Source: Adiantum capillus-veneris
Taxonomy: Eukaryota; Streptophyta; Polypodiopsida; Polypodiales; Pteridaceae
Reading direction: 5' to 3'
DNA length: 64,000 nt
NCBI GenBank assembly: GCA_014529385.2
Contig: CM043958.1
Coordinates: 124,905,817 to 124,969,816, forward strand
Shown here: positions 12,105 to 24,250 of the stretch, piece by piece
How the letters are laid out: the number at the start of each line of letters is the position of its first letter
How positions within the stretch are numbered: position 1 is the stretch's first letter
Position numbers and translations under genes: made by a program
Notes under the pieces: model-generated
What the model saw: the letters and a program-made list of their open reading frames with translations, nothing else
What the model was told of the DNA's origin: nothing
Database searches by the model: none

Positions 12105-13296
12105 GTGGAATTGATGTATTTAAGATCAGGAAGAAACCTCCAAAGAGACCAGAAATCACAAGGAGATCAGGTTAGCATAGTGTCTACGGAGGAGAGTGTG
12201 ACCCAAGCCAGAATAGAACCACTAGCACCGATCATAGAAGATGGTAGTGGGACCGACACCTCCTCTAAACAATCTTTTGATCTCATGGTAGACCAGAATA
12301 CTGCGGTTACCAACCAATCCCAGGAGAAGGAGGGATAACCTCTAAGAATCCTCCATGGAGAATGAGGTTTACAACCCTTTACTTAGAAGGAAAACATTCC
12401 CATGGAGCTTTGGTATATGATGATGAAAGGGGACGAAAAAGCACATGTATTGACGAGAAACCAACAGAAGGAGTGGATGCCCTTCTAGCTTACGGTGATG
12501 GGGATAGACTCCATGATGAGGAGGGAACACATTACGTTATTGTTAAGGATCCTGAGAACTACAACAAGTATGGGGATAATGTGTTAAAGGGGAAGATGGT
12601 TTTGAAATCATCGAAATACCTCATCTGATAGACCTTCCTAATGCTACCCTAGTATTTGACAAGAAGGTGACTAAAGTTGCGACTAACCAAGGAGCGGTAG
12701 GAATCTATGAATACCTGAATGGGAGAGTCAAGACATATTTTCGATGTCTAACACCATTTGACTTTGATCTAGGCATACAAAAGACTCTGTACTTTTTGTC
12801 ATATGATTCAGGTAAAGGGAGTCTCATACTATATGTTGACAAATATGGACGAGAGTATATGCCGATAGAAAAAGTAGAGGTAGCAAGATTGATAGCCACT
12901 AGAGTAATTCCAACAGACCTCGCTACTGCTACTCAAGGACTAAACCCTACCCCCAATAAATCTACCAATCCCTTTGAGGAAAAAGAGGATGCGACCAGAA
13001 TCCCAGCCAGGCAAGCTAGAACAATAGAAACATCAATCTTTCCTTCGTATCTCAACACAAATCCTGAAACGTTGCAATCATGGTTGCAACCCACAGTGAC
13101 AAGGGAACATGAGCTGTTTAGAGGAGAAATTCCTATCACAAATGGTTCATATGTGACTCCTATAGTCTCACCCATGCCTGCTTACTCTTATTCTTATCCC
13201 AAGGAAAGCAAGGGAACAACAATGGTGCCCACAACAGTAGGCTTCCCCTATATGGAGAGAATCAAAACAAAAAGAGAGTTTGTGTTAACTGAGTGA
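12105..13296 (+). pseudogene. Extra ORF upstream of gag in element B
   Basis: Three consecutive frames (12105-12338, 12362-12628, 12667-13296) read as one protein broken by a stop and a frameshift near 12625. I do not recognise a named domain, but the order of short motifs repeats in element D. STEESVTQARIEPLAPIIE here matches STEESVNQRPLPPLEPILEE at 54630; GDGDRLHDEEG here matches GYDGDIYFD at about 54950; and DKYGREYMPIE at about 12840 matches DKYGRKYSPMD at about 55535. Position between primer site and gag matches the extra ORF known in Tat-lineage gypsy elements. C-terminal part is rich in Pro/Ser/Thr. No gag follows, because another LTR begins after 13296. Confidence 0.6.
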
Positions 13297-14189
13297 ACGT
13301 CAGTTAACAAAAGCTGCTAAAGAACAAAGATGTACGGATGCACATCAAAGATCAACATGAAGAAGCAGTAAAGATTGGAGTTACACATTTTCCACATTTT
13401 CCCAAAATGGTCATGTATTGTAAATTCCCAATTTATTTAAAGCCATTGTAATATTTTAATGTGTTACGGGCTCAATGGGAGTTCCAAGCTGTAGCCTAGG
13501 TTGCAGATTTAGTAAGTGGTAGAGCCCTAAAGGCCTTGGGTGCTCGAACATTGCATATTTTTACCCTAGGTATATAGGCAATGTGTAAAAGAAATTGGTT
13601 CTCAAGCTCATTTATTGAGAGCACTCTTTGGTGAGAGCTCTTGAGGTGTGTGGCTATGGAGTCCTTGAGCTTCTCATTGCTCATGTGACTTGATTAACAC
13701 TAATCAATGCTTAATTATTTTTCATTATGCCTCTCTCATTCTTTTTATGATTGCTAATGATGCTTTGATTTGCTAGATCGTAACTAATTAGTGGGGTTAA
13801 TCCCTCTCTAATCTTGTGTGATTTTCCTCTCTTGTAGCTTGTGTGTGCATGTAGGTTTGATTGGAGTGTGGTGCTTGATAGATCTATGTGTGTGTGATTG
13901 CGATTAGTGTGTTGCATGATAGGATTAGTATTGTGTGCATCTTGAAATCGTTAGTGTGTGTGATTGGGTTCATTGGAGGTGAAGGGAAGTGGATGTGGAG
14001 ATTGCCAATCGTTGTGGCTTAGCTCTTCCATAGGCCAAGAAGCTCACCTCATAGAGTCACCATTCGTGTTGCCACAATTAGCTCAGTAATCCTGTGAGTG
14101 TTTCCATGCCCTAGCCGAGTAGCTCATCCCTCCGGATTGATAATTTTGTTGGTCATTGGAGCTATGCAACGATGGAAACCCCCAGCATT
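13297..14189 (+). repeat. Probable LTR of gypsy element C
   Basis: Ends directly before the primer site at 14190. Contains a TATA-like GTATATAGG near 13569 and a G/T-rich stretch typical of U5. The left boundary is not visible, since no second copy lies in the window; the end of the element B ORF is the limit used. Short frames are not supported. Confidence 0.5.
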
Positions 14190-14207
14190 TGGCGCTGTTT
14201 CCGGGGA
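14190..14207 (+). promoter_or_regulatory. tRNA-Asp-type primer binding site, element C
   Basis: TGGCGCTGTTTCCGGGGA matches the 3' end complement of plant tRNA-Asp (TGGCGCCGTTGCCGGGGA) with two differences. This is the site used by Tat/Athila gypsy elements. Confidence 0.75.
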
Positions 14208-15667
14208 CGATGGCCTACGCTAGTGCAATTGTGGCATAATTGGATGTGTTTACTCACTAATTTCACTTGTGTGTTTATGGTTTTGTGGATTCTGGATGTG
14301 TGTGCATGAAGCAATGTGTTCATTATTCCCTAATTTGTCACCGTATCTTGCCAATTGTGTTTTTACACACTCTAATTTCACACTAACCCCTTGCTAATTT
14401 CACTAATTTTTGCTAGCTTACACAATCATTTGCTACTAAGGATTGGAGATTTCCACCATTCAATCGATCCTCATTGGAAAGGTAATCAAGGTGGTATTCT
14501 CAACCTCCCTAGAATCTAAACATGTGAAGAATTGTGTAGAGTTCCATGATGATGCAATGTCAATGCCATGTCGATTCCAATGGCATGTTGATGCTATGCT
14601 AATTGCAATGCAATGTCAATGCTATGAAATTTTTTGAATTCATGCCATTGTAATGCCGAAATTTTCCAGATTTGGTGGCGTATGAAATCGACAAGTTCAA
14701 TTGCTAATTGGTGAATGTACATTGCTAATTGTGTGCCTAATTGATCTAATTGCATGCTTGAATGGTCAATTGCAAGTGTGAGTGTACTAAAATCAAGCGT
14801 GTGTGCATTCTAATTGAATGTGTGTATGCTTAACTTTAAGTGCGTGTACATTATTTTGCCCTTGTTTGTGCACCTAAAAATGAATGTGTGCTTAATGATT
14901 TTTCAATTGTGATGATTGATTTGTGTTGTGGTCATGCCCAACTAGAGATTTGTGGAATCACATTGCAATTTCGACAAGATTTACCCTTTTGTGTGCGCAC
15001 CTAAAGATTGGTCAAAGCTGCCAATTATTAGTGTGTGTGTGCCTAAAAAGTGCTTAATGTGCATGATTTATTCAATTTTTGATTGTATGTTTGATGTGTG
15101 TAATAGTTAATTGCTGCGTTGTAGAGCTCAAAATAGGGATTTATACACTCCAAATGAGTCAAATTTTGACCTAATTTTACCGCTAATTTTTTCGGTTTAA
15201 TTGCCTTGTTTGGATTTTATTGATTAGATTATTTGGCAATTGAATTGATGTGATTTTTGTGATCTTATTTGGCTGCACTGATCCCCTATGTGTGGAGATT
15301 TTTTAGATTTTTTGGATAATTTTTGCATTAATTTTGCAAAAAAATCGATATTGTGTGATTTTTACGAGCTGTTTTGAATGCGTGTTTATGGCATTTCTGA
15401 GCATATTTGTGCCCTCCTTAATCGAGTTTTGACCGTTTTGCTATTTTCGAGGGCCGGGTTGATGATTTTGTCGAATTTGGTGTTTTGGGAAAAAACGGCT
15501 ATTTTTGGTGTGATTATGCGTGTCGAAAGTGTTCGATTGTGATTGTCGATGATTTTCTAAGATTTCTAAAATTTTCCAAGATTTGTTTTTTTGATTTTCG
15601 GGTGATTTTAGCGTTTCGGCTAATTTTCGGACTAAATTTGGCTTCTTTCGGTTCCCGAGTGTGCCTT

Positions 15668-15738
15668 TTCGCGCATGAACTCTCCTCGTCTGTTAGATCT
15701 TTACGGTCTCTTGGGATAGTTTCCTACGATGTTAAAAT
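15668..15738 (+). repeat. SINE-like motif, copy 1
   Basis: GAACTCTCCTCGTCTGTTAG, then ATCTTTACGGTCTCTTGGGA and TAGTTTCCTACGATGTTAAA. The same string of sub-motifs occurs at 49515-49575 (+), 23908-23975 (-) and, in its 3' part, 24112-24160 (-). Confidence 0.6.
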
Positions 15739-16261
15739 AAATTTCTTCATCTTCTTCTTCTCCTGCCGCCGCTTTCTCGCTTCGTGGTGCGTGAACACCA
15801 CCCATCACACACACTCTCCCACTCTCACTCTTCTCTAACTCTCTTTCTCTCTCCCCCACTAACGATTATTAACACCCTCTTTCTAACCCCCTTTCTCTCT
15901 CTTCTCTAACTCTCTCTTTCTCTCCCCCTCACGAACGATTATTAACACCCTCTCTCTCTATTCTCTAACTCTCTTTCTCTCTACTGCATGACCCACACAC
16001 TCTCTCTCTCTTCTCTCTTTGTCCTACTGACACACACACACACCCTTTGTCGTACTTGGCCTAGCCAGGTCAGCACCATGTCTCTCTCCTCTATTCTCTG
16101 CACGCCACAGGCTCACCTCGTTTTCCCCACCATGCGAGCGTACCCACTCTCCCTCTGATTCTGCTGACAATGCACGTGGGCCTTGCCGCATAGTTTCTCT
16201 CTCCCTCTCTTGCGCAGGCTCTGCCCTGCCACGTCAGCAATCACGCACGTGCTGCGTATAT

Positions 16262-16262
<1 letters not shown>

Positions 16263-16342
<80 letters not shown>
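16263..16342. repeat. (CT)n microsatellite
   Basis: About 40 uninterrupted CT units, within a wider CT-rich zone from 15770. Confidence 0.95.
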
Positions 16343-16345
<3 letters not shown>

Positions 16346-16499
16346 CTCCCTCCTCTGCTCCTACCCGCGTCCTGGTCCTGCCCGTCAAGTGTTTGTGACC
16401 CCCGCATTCAACGTTGTCAAAGACGAACATGGTCACAACTCACATGTGATTGTAGATTAGGCTAGTACGAGTAGCAAAAATTTTGCTAATCGATACCAA

Positions 16500-18230
16500 A
16501 ATTTGCTAGGAGACAGTTTTTATAGAACTAGTCAATATGGACTCAAATTGAGCCGAGAATTCAAGTACAATAGAGAAAACCAGTAGCAGTAAAAACACGG
16601 GTACAAGTGCAATAGAGAAAATTTTATAGCTATATGGCTACAATGGAAATAAATTCTTATATGTAGATTTAGAAGGCCGTAGAAATTTAGCAAAACAGGA
16701 GCCACGATCGTATTGATCAGAGTAAAGCCAAATTTAGAGAACTCCCAGATGTTCACAGACTTTAGTGGAGCCACGTATTGCAAGCTCAAAGACAAAGTGC
16801 ATACAAATTTTTTGAAAGTCAACCCAAATGTTTATCCAAAAATTTGTACAAGCCAGCAAAACATATAGTTGGTGCATATGCAATCAGGGTCATTGTACAT
16901 CGACTACAGTGGTCAGATCTATAGTCAAGAGCAAGAATTTGCAAGATCCAACAGATCAACCAATAGAAGCCAATCTAATTGGAGAACTAGGTCAAAGACA
17001 GTACAAAGGTCAAGATGGAGCAGTCGTACAAAGGTGAAGATGGAGCAGTCTACTGCTTGATGCTTGGTGTTTTGAAAGAAGATGCCGACAATTTCGCAAA
17101 GCATAGAAACAAAAGCTTCTCAGGAAGAGCTTGACATGACAAAACCAATTGAAATACCACCAGTCATGGAGTATTGCTCATATTGTGGACGAAAAAGTGG
17201 AAATTTTTTTGAACATTGTCCAAGAAATCCAGCCAACAAGGACACATCAACTACCAAGAAAGGTACATAGAAAATTGGAAATGTGAATCTCGATGTAAGA
17301 TCATCTAACTCGTCACTTTTAATGCAATCGGATGATTTTGCATTACCATTAGAAGCACCAGTAAAAACACTGCAAGTTCAAATTGAGCATAAAAATGCAC
17401 AGACACCTGAAAAGCTTAAAATTGATTCTTTGAACAACAAATTCTTGCATGAATTTGGTCAAGGTGTTCAAATATCACAAAGTGTTAAAAAGATTGTTAG
17501 ATTTGCAAATGATTTTGCATCCACTTCCACAAGTGTGCAATCATTCACGATTCTAAGGGACACATCAAACAGAATGTTGTTAGCATTGTTTGGCACACAT
17601 AATTCATATGCACACTACGTAGACCAAAAAGGAAAACTATACAAAAAAGATCAATTGGTATTTGAACGAACCAAATACCAGATCATAGAAGTGCGTCCAG
17701 TTATAGATTAGAAAGGATGGTTTATTTTAGAGGAAAGAATCTATTATAGGCCATCCTCCTAAGAGCTGAACGATATTACCCAAGTAAATCTATAAATTTG
17801 TTCAGAGACAAACTCTCCTCGATTGGAAATCAGACTTCGATGTTGTAACCAAACGACCATATACTTTGACCAAAACAATTGTAGATATAGAAGAGAGTCT
17901 AGCATCTATGATGCCTTGGGTCCTGAAACCACAGAAGCTCATATCATAGGAGACCCATGGGATAGGAAATAACAGGGCAAAGATAATGCTATCTACAACT
18001 TGACTTGGGGGATAATTTTTCATGTTTCAAGAAGATATATAGGAAACTATGTAGAAGGTTTACAGATACCAAACATAAACACTGCTACCCAAAGTGTACC
18101 ATCTCAGTCCCAAAAGATGAGACTACACCAGAGCAAAACAATTTTGAACTCTCATAACGGAGCAATTTATATAGTGATCACCCTAGGAAGGGGGGAGCTG
18201 TAAATTCATCAAAAGCTCAGCTTATGTACT
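16500..18230 (+). pseudogene. Gag-like remnant of element C with zinc-knuckle-like motif
   Basis: Broken + strand frames: 16521-17060 with many stops, 17082-17270, 17283-17711, then short pieces to about 18200. The only recognisable motif is YCSYCGRKSGNFFEHCPRNP (about 17173-17232). It has the C-x2-C ... C-P spacing of a retroviral zinc knuckle but Asn where the His should be, plus one extra residue. The position behind the primer site and leader of element C, and a similar CDGCTNDH motif in element D, suggest the gag C-terminus and following linker. The 17283-17711 frame has no domain I know. Not functional. Confidence 0.5.
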
Positions 18231-19079
18231 AGGAACCACAATAGCAATTAGAAGCCATAGAGCTTCTAGCCAACAGACCCTTCAAAGCAGAAACCATTGA
18301 AAGACCATATGGTTGTTGAAAGTTTCTAATTGACTCAGATTCCATCAGAGTCTACATATAAATGCCTCTATGAAGATCATAAAAAATAGAAGCTACAAAG
18401 ATGAGCCTCTAGGTGTATGTATATATGTAAAAATCACAATTTTCATGCAAAAAAGTGACAAAACGGAGCAATACGCCCAAATATACTACGGATAGATGTA
18501 TATAGTGATTTATTATACTATTATCTATTTATTGTGATTTTTGGAGAATTTTTGGGTCAAGCTATATATGAGAAAAGTTGCGGAAAGCCAATTTTGTCCA
18601 TGTAGAGCAATGAGTGCTATGCAGATGGTAGTCAACCAGCCATTCACAATTATGTGACCATTGAAGGAACATTAGAGCTGTTCTAAAATAGCATTTTGTA
18701 GATAATTAATGCTCTTCTTTAGACCCCGAAGTATCTACATGCACACGACTATCTCCACAACGACGCACTCCCGCAACATGATTGCTTCATTTTGGACAAA
18801 AGGGGGTCTATGCAGGCATTGTGGATTGGGGGTCATATATCATTTATCTAAAGTACAAGCTTACAACTTTCACACGTTATGATAATCGATGATATTAATC
18901 AAAATTTCCAGTTGATCCTCATTGAAACTTGAGGACTAATTGCAAACCTTGACGATTGCCATACCTTAGTCACACATACCCGACCCAATGGTGAGAGTCT
19001 CCCTAATCCAGTAATTTGATTTATACCTTTTACTTACCACACATATTATCTCCTTACTTTCTTGTATAATCTCTTAAAA
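18231..19079. other. Spacer, probable LINE 3' flank
   Basis: No coding signal was seen on either strand. The minus strand here follows the end of the LINE fragment at 19080, so part may be its 3' untranslated region; no poly-A tail was identified. Confidence 0.4.
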
Positions 19080-19696
19080 GTTAGCCACAGAGAGGTCACT
19101 CTGGAAAACGCGGCAATTCCTGGCCTTCCAAATATTGTCGAGACTGCTTCCCACCAAGGCACAAACCCTTCTTGAAAAACCATATCTTCCACATTCTTTG
19201 TATCCATTTGCACACATTTCCTACTAGGCCTTAATAACCAGACATTCTATGAACAGGTGAGCGAGGTCTTCACTAGCCAATATGCACTCGTAACATCTAT
19301 TAGACCCGATACCACGTGTTTGTATCTTGACGCCAATCGGCAAGGCCCCCCAAAGCACCTTCCATAGAAACCTTCATAAAACTAGGCCACTGTGAATTCC
19401 AAATTTTCTTCGTGACCTCAGCCCATCTAGCCTCTGACCATTGCTTCTTTGATTGCTTGTTCAATGGGGTGAACCAATCAACCTCGTGTATTAGCACTTT
19501 GGTAGATGCCCTTGGAGGTTTGAAGAAATGGATGTTGAAAGGCTATTTCCAAGCTTTCCACTCAAAAAGAGATTCGTAGATCGACATCAAAATATTGACC
19601 AGGCCTTCTACTACTCTGTTAACAAGCAGCTTCTCAATGCCATTGAGTTGAAACTGGGCTGCCACCTGGTCAACAAATTTCTAGCACTTGCTATTT
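19080..19696 (-). pseudogene. LINE C-terminal fragment (zf-RVT-like)
   Basis: The minus strand reads through KKIWNSQWPSFM (about 19390-19430), RCYECILASEDLAHLFIEC (about 19235-19300) and DNIWKARNCRVFQ (about 19090-19140). These are the cysteine/histidine cluster and the terminal 'IWKARN' block of plant non-LTR retrotransposon pol (zf-RVT region). Stops and frameshifts are present. The sequence is interrupted at 19697 by the gypsy element whose other end is at 47571; the minus-strand reading resumes there with RRINNKGLQRLSHFWD, the block that normally precedes this region. Confidence 0.75.
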
Positions 19697-19701
19697 CTAT
19701 C

Positions 19702-20355
19702 TCTCATAAAATATAATATCTAACCAACCCAAATGATTTTCTCACATTAAACTGATCATTTAATGTGGGAGAATAAACGGTAACAACAGTTGAATATAGA
19801 CATGTGCTTATGGATCTGTCTCAACATGGGGCCAAGGTTAAAGGGGTCCAAATGAGAGATGGTCTGTTAAAGAGCAATGCTACCTAATGGAGCTTAGATA
19901 CCTTAGAGTTATCTTCATTAAATACCTCCAAAAGTTAGTATTAAAAAGTCCTTTGATCTTAGGCAAGCTAGGGACCTTGAGGTGGGAATCCTACCCAAGC
20001 ATGAGGTGCTTGTCTGCTTGCTAAGCGTTAGTGTAAACCTTGCCCAAGAGCTTGAGGTGCTTCTCACATGCTTAAATTACTAAGGTTCTTGAAGTGTTCA
20101 ATTCAAAGATAAACTCTCAAGATGCATCAGCGTTTCCATGCTTGATTGACTAAGTGCTTGAAGTATTCAGTTCAAACCAAATGACTTAATACGCATAAAA
20201 GACACATGTTCAAACGATCCTCCACATGTGGTCATCATCGTGTGCTTGAATGCTATTGGATAGGTTTTAAGGGATCCAATGAGAATATAAACACATAATA
20301 ATAAATAATTAGGTTCTTTCTCTCAGGAGGACACATGTCCAAATGAAATTATTAA

Positions 20356-20403
<48 letters not shown>

Positions 20404-21133
20404 AAGTATGAGAGGGGGAGTATACTCTCACAACTCACACACACACATTCTCTCATTGTGTGGAGTGCAAAAAGTGCAAGAGCTCCATCTCCTTCTCCAA
20501 GCTTGTTGAGAAGTGGAGAGCCTACAACAACACTCTTGGGGGCTTTAAAATGCAAATCCAACCAAGAGCCATGCTTCAATGCTTAAGCTTTCCATATTCT
20601 TCATCTTCATTATGTTATGATAAGCAAGAAGAGCGATGATAAGTGAGGAACTATTTCTTTCTCCTATGGATGATTCTTCTTCCTGTTCCCTACCCTCACT
20701 CCCCGCTAACTCTCTCCACCTTTGAAGGTGTTTGAGGCCTTGGGACTGAGGCTTGGGATAGATAATGCTTTTTTTAAAGTCGATGTTATGCTTGTGATGC
20801 ATGAAGCTTTCCATCTTCATAGCATCACCAAGGTCACAAGGAACACAAAGATTGTATTGTAACAAGTCTCTCTTGATGGGAGAATCTATAATACAAAAGC
20901 CTTTTGGAGGGGGGATCGGCTCCAAGTAAATCCGGTCCTCAACTATTGCCATGTTCTCTAATACTCTCTCTCTTGCAAAAGTATTGTTCATGCCAAGTTA
21001 ATTAAGTACTATGTTCATGCTGCTACCATCAATTAAATTCACCCTCTATGTTCTCAAAGTAATCTCACAAAAATGCTCACTCTAATTCTGTTAATTATTC
21101 TATTCTCAAAGTTCATAGGTCATTTCCATTACT
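19702..21133 (+). repeat. 5' LTR of element A
   Basis: Collinear with 46155-47566 over its whole length: opening CATAAAATATAATATCTAAC, the ATGATCATTTAATGTGGG block, GGGGCCAAGGTTAAAGGGGT, a GA microsatellite (about 20359-20402) and the ending TCATTTCCATTAC. The first bases are TC where the 3' copy has TG. It ends two bases before the tRNA-Met primer site. Frames on the minus strand (20352-20991) are LTR sequence, not genes. Confidence 0.9.
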
Positions 21134-21134
21134 T

Positions 21135-21146
21135 TGGTATCAGAGC
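21135..21146 (+). promoter_or_regulatory. Initiator tRNA-Met primer binding site
   Basis: TGGTATCAGAGC, the classic plant LTR-retrotransposon primer site for minus-strand synthesis, two bases behind the 5' LTR. Confidence 0.95.
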
Positions 21147-21546
21147 ATTTGGTTTCTCTTTTCTTGCTTAAGAAGAGAGGTCCTTAAGTAGCCTATTAAT
21201 GGTTGATTTTGTTAATTATATTAGGGTAAGTGGGACTGGGATCTATTATTGGTTTTGTTGAGCCCACTATGTGGGATATGGTGCACACCTCGGGAACTTT
21301 GGTCTTAATAATGGGGTCTTTTTAGACTTGCCTACGGATTCCCATTATTGTGCCATAAGAAGTCCGAAAGGAGCTATCCCTTGGCAATTTTTCTATGATA
21401 GAACCACCTCACTACTCTCTAGAATTAACCAATTTGAGCCGTGGGTGTAGATACTTAAGTGCTTATTTTCAAAGGCTAAGAGGATTAGTAACTAAGGTTT
21501 TGAATTTCCAAAGAATACACTAAGTAAACACATAAGTATAATTAGC

Positions 21547-22934
21547 ATGGCTGACAATAACCAAGAGAGTAGAATCAACATTAATAACTTTGATTTTGCA
21601 CATGAAGCTGTTAATGATGATGCCCCCATGTTTATCAATTATCTTGTTACTAGGCCGCATCAAGCTATGGGCAACCCTACTTTGCAAGCCGAAGTTACTC
21701 AACAACTTCGTGTTGATGGGATTTCCCTTCCTCTCCAAGAGGAGAGAGAGCTTAGGAGGCCTCTTGATGAGACCCCAAAAGAAGACTCTATCTCATACTA
21801 GAGGAGGAATCCAAAGAACAAAAAAAGTAATGAATCCCTAAGTTCCTCTGAAGATGTGGCTCCACAAAGACGAAAGTCTAGACGATCGCCAACTCCTCCC
21901 ATGAGGAAATGGTCAACACACAGTCCTTCTCATTGTCACTCCAAAAGGGAAGAGAGGAAACAAAGGAAGAAAAGTTCAAGAAAGAGGTCACCCTCTTCTC
22001 TTTCTTCACCTTCCTCCTCTCCTAACGATATCTATGGCTGTTCTCCTAGAGAATATAAGAGGGGAGGACATTGCAAATCATATCCTGCATGGAAAACATC
22101 ATAAAAGCTCAAGAAGTTCAAAGGGGGAGGAAAGAGTATCTCTTTTCTCACCTATGATGGCACCTTTGGTGCCACCAACAAAGTATTGGCCTTCATCCAG
22201 CAATTTGATGTGGCCTTTGGAGACAAGGGCTTCATGGAGTCCTCCTAGCTACACCATGTAGCTATGCACTTCCAAAAATCGGCTTGTCAATGGTGGGCTA
22301 GCCTTCGTGGCAACGATGAAGCCCTAAAGACATGGAAAAATCTACGAGTTTCGATCATGAAGCATTTCCTTGCAAGCAATGCAAAGGACAAAGTACTTAC
22401 TGAATGGTGCAGTTCAAGAAGCTTCTCTCACATGAGTCTATTCACAAATATGTGGACAAGTTTTGGGATTTACATCTCAAGGCTACTATCTTCCAAAAGA
22501 TAGACTTTGCCGATCAAAAGCAACAATTTTGTGCGGGATTACCTGAAGAAATGGCCGAGTATGTCAACTCCCAACGGTGTAGTTCTATCACCGAAGTAAT
22601 CCACCACACCATGGTTGCTTCCCGCATCAATTTCCAACAAGGGGCTAGATGGAATGTCAAACCCATTTAAAAAAAAGACAAAAATGATGCAAAGGGGAAA
22701 ACCAATGCCCAAAATTCTTCCCAAGGCACTTCCTACAACAACAGCTACAACAACAATAGGTCCAAGGAAAAGGGAGTTTACAAAGGTAAAAACAAACTCT
22801 CTCATGAAGGACATGGCTATCGTTCTTGCCCCAAGAAAAATGCTCGCAATGAGACTCCTAGGGCTTCCACCATCAAATATCCAAAAGAGGATGCTCATCA
22901 CAAAGGATCATCTCTCTCATATGCTTGGGAAAAG
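21547..22934 (+). pseudogene. Gag of element A, frameshifted
   Basis: Starts with MADNNQESRININNF (21547). A Ser/Arg/Lys-rich stretch follows (21850-22030). Then comes the gag fold in pieces: SFLTYDGTFGATNKVLAF (about 22140-22200), HFQKSACQWWASLRGNDEAL (22264-22330), VQFKKLLSHESIHKYVDKFW (about 22407-22465) and FCAGLPEEMAEYV (about 22530-22568). The WWASL and HKYVDKFW-type blocks are those of plant gypsy gag. The zinc knuckle is reduced to HEGHGYRSCPKKN (about 22800-22845), with the first two cysteines lost. At least four frame changes. Gag normally forms the cytoplasmic particle that packages element RNA. Confidence 0.8.
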
Positions 22935-23175
22935 GTGAGGGAGCATGATGCCTTTATCTTGTTTGACCTTGGATTTACTCACAACTTCATATCAATGGAG
23001 TTGGCCACCAAGTTGGGCATTCAAGCTTTCAAGATGGGAGATATTTTAACACAACTGACTTATATTTCAAGGGAGAGCAAGCCTCCATACTCCCTTGATT
23101 GGGAAGTTACGGCTTCATGTCCAAAGCTATGTCGACAAAGAAGACTTTTTCATCTCTCCTCTCCAACATGAGGAT
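22935..23175 (+). pseudogene. Retropepsin of element A, split by CACTA insertion
   Basis: The frame 22935-23171 contains LFDLGFTHNFISMELATKLG. This is the retropepsin active-site block with the usual D-S/T-G as DLG, a change of the middle residue expected to impair the protease. After SPLQHED the frame is broken at 23176 by the CACTA terminus. It resumes at 30848 with DAILGAP, the second hallmark of the aspartic protease (ILGxP), so the insertion point can be placed between two codons of this domain. Confidence 0.85.
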
Positions 23176-23320
23176 CACTACAAGAGGCTCTTCATATTAG
23201 CGACGCTCACACAGCGACGCTCAAAAAAAAAATTCCCGGCGTCGCTATGAGCGTCGCAAATTTACAAAGAAATTTGCGACGCTCATAGCGACGCTTATAG
23301 CGACGCCAGTTGGGGTAAAA
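23176..23320. repeat. CACTA 5' terminal and subterminal repeats
   Basis: A 12-bp terminal inverted repeat (CACTACAAGAGG) is followed by about seven copies of the GCGACGCT core in both orientations up to about 23308 (TTAGCGACGCTC, GGCGTCGCTATGAGCGTCGC, ATAGCGACGC). In this superfamily, subterminal arrays bind the element-encoded TnpA-type protein. Confidence 0.9.
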
Positions 23321-23340
23321 AAAATAAGCGAGCGCGCCCA

Positions 23341-23369
23341 AAAACTCAGATCTCAGATCTGAGTTTTTC
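23341..23369. repeat. Perfect short hairpin near the CACTA 5' end
   Basis: AAAAACTCAGATCT and AGATCTGAGTTTTT face each other across one base, giving 14-bp arms just inside the subterminal array. Confidence 0.8.
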
Positions 23370-23404
23370 GGCGCCCTCAAGCAAAGAGCAGGTAACGCTC
23401 TCCC

Positions 23405-23438
23405 TCACTCTCTCTCTCTCTCTCTCTCTCTCTTTTTC

Positions 23439-23502
<64 letters not shown>

Positions 23503-23564
23503 AGAGGAAGGAGAGCCAGGTATGCTCCTTCCCTCTCCTCATTCTCATGTTCCCTTCCCCTCTT

Positions 23565-23599
<35 letters not shown>

Positions 23600-23620
23600 T
23601 ACACACACACACATAGTGTT

Positions 23621-23678
<58 letters not shown>

Positions 23679-23900
23679 TGCAAAAACGCACACACATACA
23701 TAAACAAAGAATGCACACACACATTGAGAGAGAAAAAGAGAGAGAGAGAGCATGCATAAACAAAAAACGCACGCATTGAGAGAGGAAAAGAGAGAGAGAA
23801 CATGCATAAACAAAAAACGCACACATTGAGAGAGGAAAAGAGAAAGAAAACATGCATACGATCCAAAAAAACGCACACACATTGAGAGAGAAAGAAAGAG
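23405..23900. repeat. Compound microsatellite zone (CT, AC, GA)
   Basis: (CT)n about 23405-23433, (AC)n about 23443-23498, (AC) about 23587-23612, (GA)n about 23623-23668. Then three copies of a ~48-bp minisatellite, GAGAGAG...CATGCATAAACAAAAAACGC, between 23724 and 23890. Long Ser-Leu or Val-Cys frames are translation artefacts. Confidence 0.9.
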
Positions 23901-23904
23901 AAAC

Positions 23905-24065
23905 TAAGGGAGCGTCGTAGGAAACTAATTAAAATTAAAAGACCTAAAGATCTAGCCGACGAGGAGTTGAACTGAAGACCTATTATTCAAGAGAGAAATG
24001 GCATAATCAATCTATCATACTTGGCATGGGTGATAGAAAGGTTATACCATTTATCTCTTTTTATT
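23905..24065 (-). repeat. SINE-like motif, copy 2 (longest copy)
   Basis: On the minus strand: TGGTATAACC (possible A box), a 60-bp middle, CAGTTCAACTCC (fits a tRNA B box), then CTAGATCTTTAGGTC and TAGTTTCCTACGACGCT. The two promoter-like boxes with a shared 3' body suggest a tRNA-derived SINE. The box spacing is somewhat long and no poly-A or T tail was identified. Confidence 0.5.
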
Positions 24066-24111
24066 GGCACACACATCCACACACGCGCACACACACAGGA
24101 AGAAGAGAGTT

Positions 24112-24160
24112 ATAACGTCGTAGGAAACTATCTTAAAAGACGTTAAAGATTAGGTTATAT
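24112..24160 (-). repeat. SINE-like motif, copy 3 (3' part only)
   Basis: The minus strand reads CTAATCTTTAACGTCTTTT, then AAGATAGTTTCCTACGACGT, matching the 3' half of the other copies. It lies 140 bp beyond copy 2, after an AC-rich stretch. Confidence 0.55.
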
Positions 24161-24250
24161 GTAGACTTACATTAAATTAGATTTAGGTTTATTTTTAACT
24201 AGATTTACGTTTATTTAAGCTAGATTTAGATTTACGTTATATTAGATTAG

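Larger units (their letters stand above)
14208..16420 (+). other. Long non-coding leader of element C
   Basis: 2.2 kb without a supported gene. The first half is built from short TTGCTAATT/GTGTGTG phrases. From 15770 it becomes CT-rich, ending in a (CT)n run at about 16263-16342. A SINE-like motif lies at about 15670-15735. Confidence 0.5.

Noticed and set aside
20352-20991. Minus-strand genes in the 20.4-21.0 kb region and at 46.6-47.0 kb
   Set aside because: Both are the antisense of the two LTRs of element A and are collinear copies of each other.
23346-23882. 178-codon Ser/Leu/Cys-rich open frame
   Set aside because: Runs through compound CT/AC/GA microsatellites within the CACTA 5' region; no start context or domain.
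23980-24065. Functional tRNA gene on the minus strand
   Set aside because: A- and B-box-like motifs are present, but no cloverleaf could be drawn and the box spacing is too long; kept only as SINE-like.
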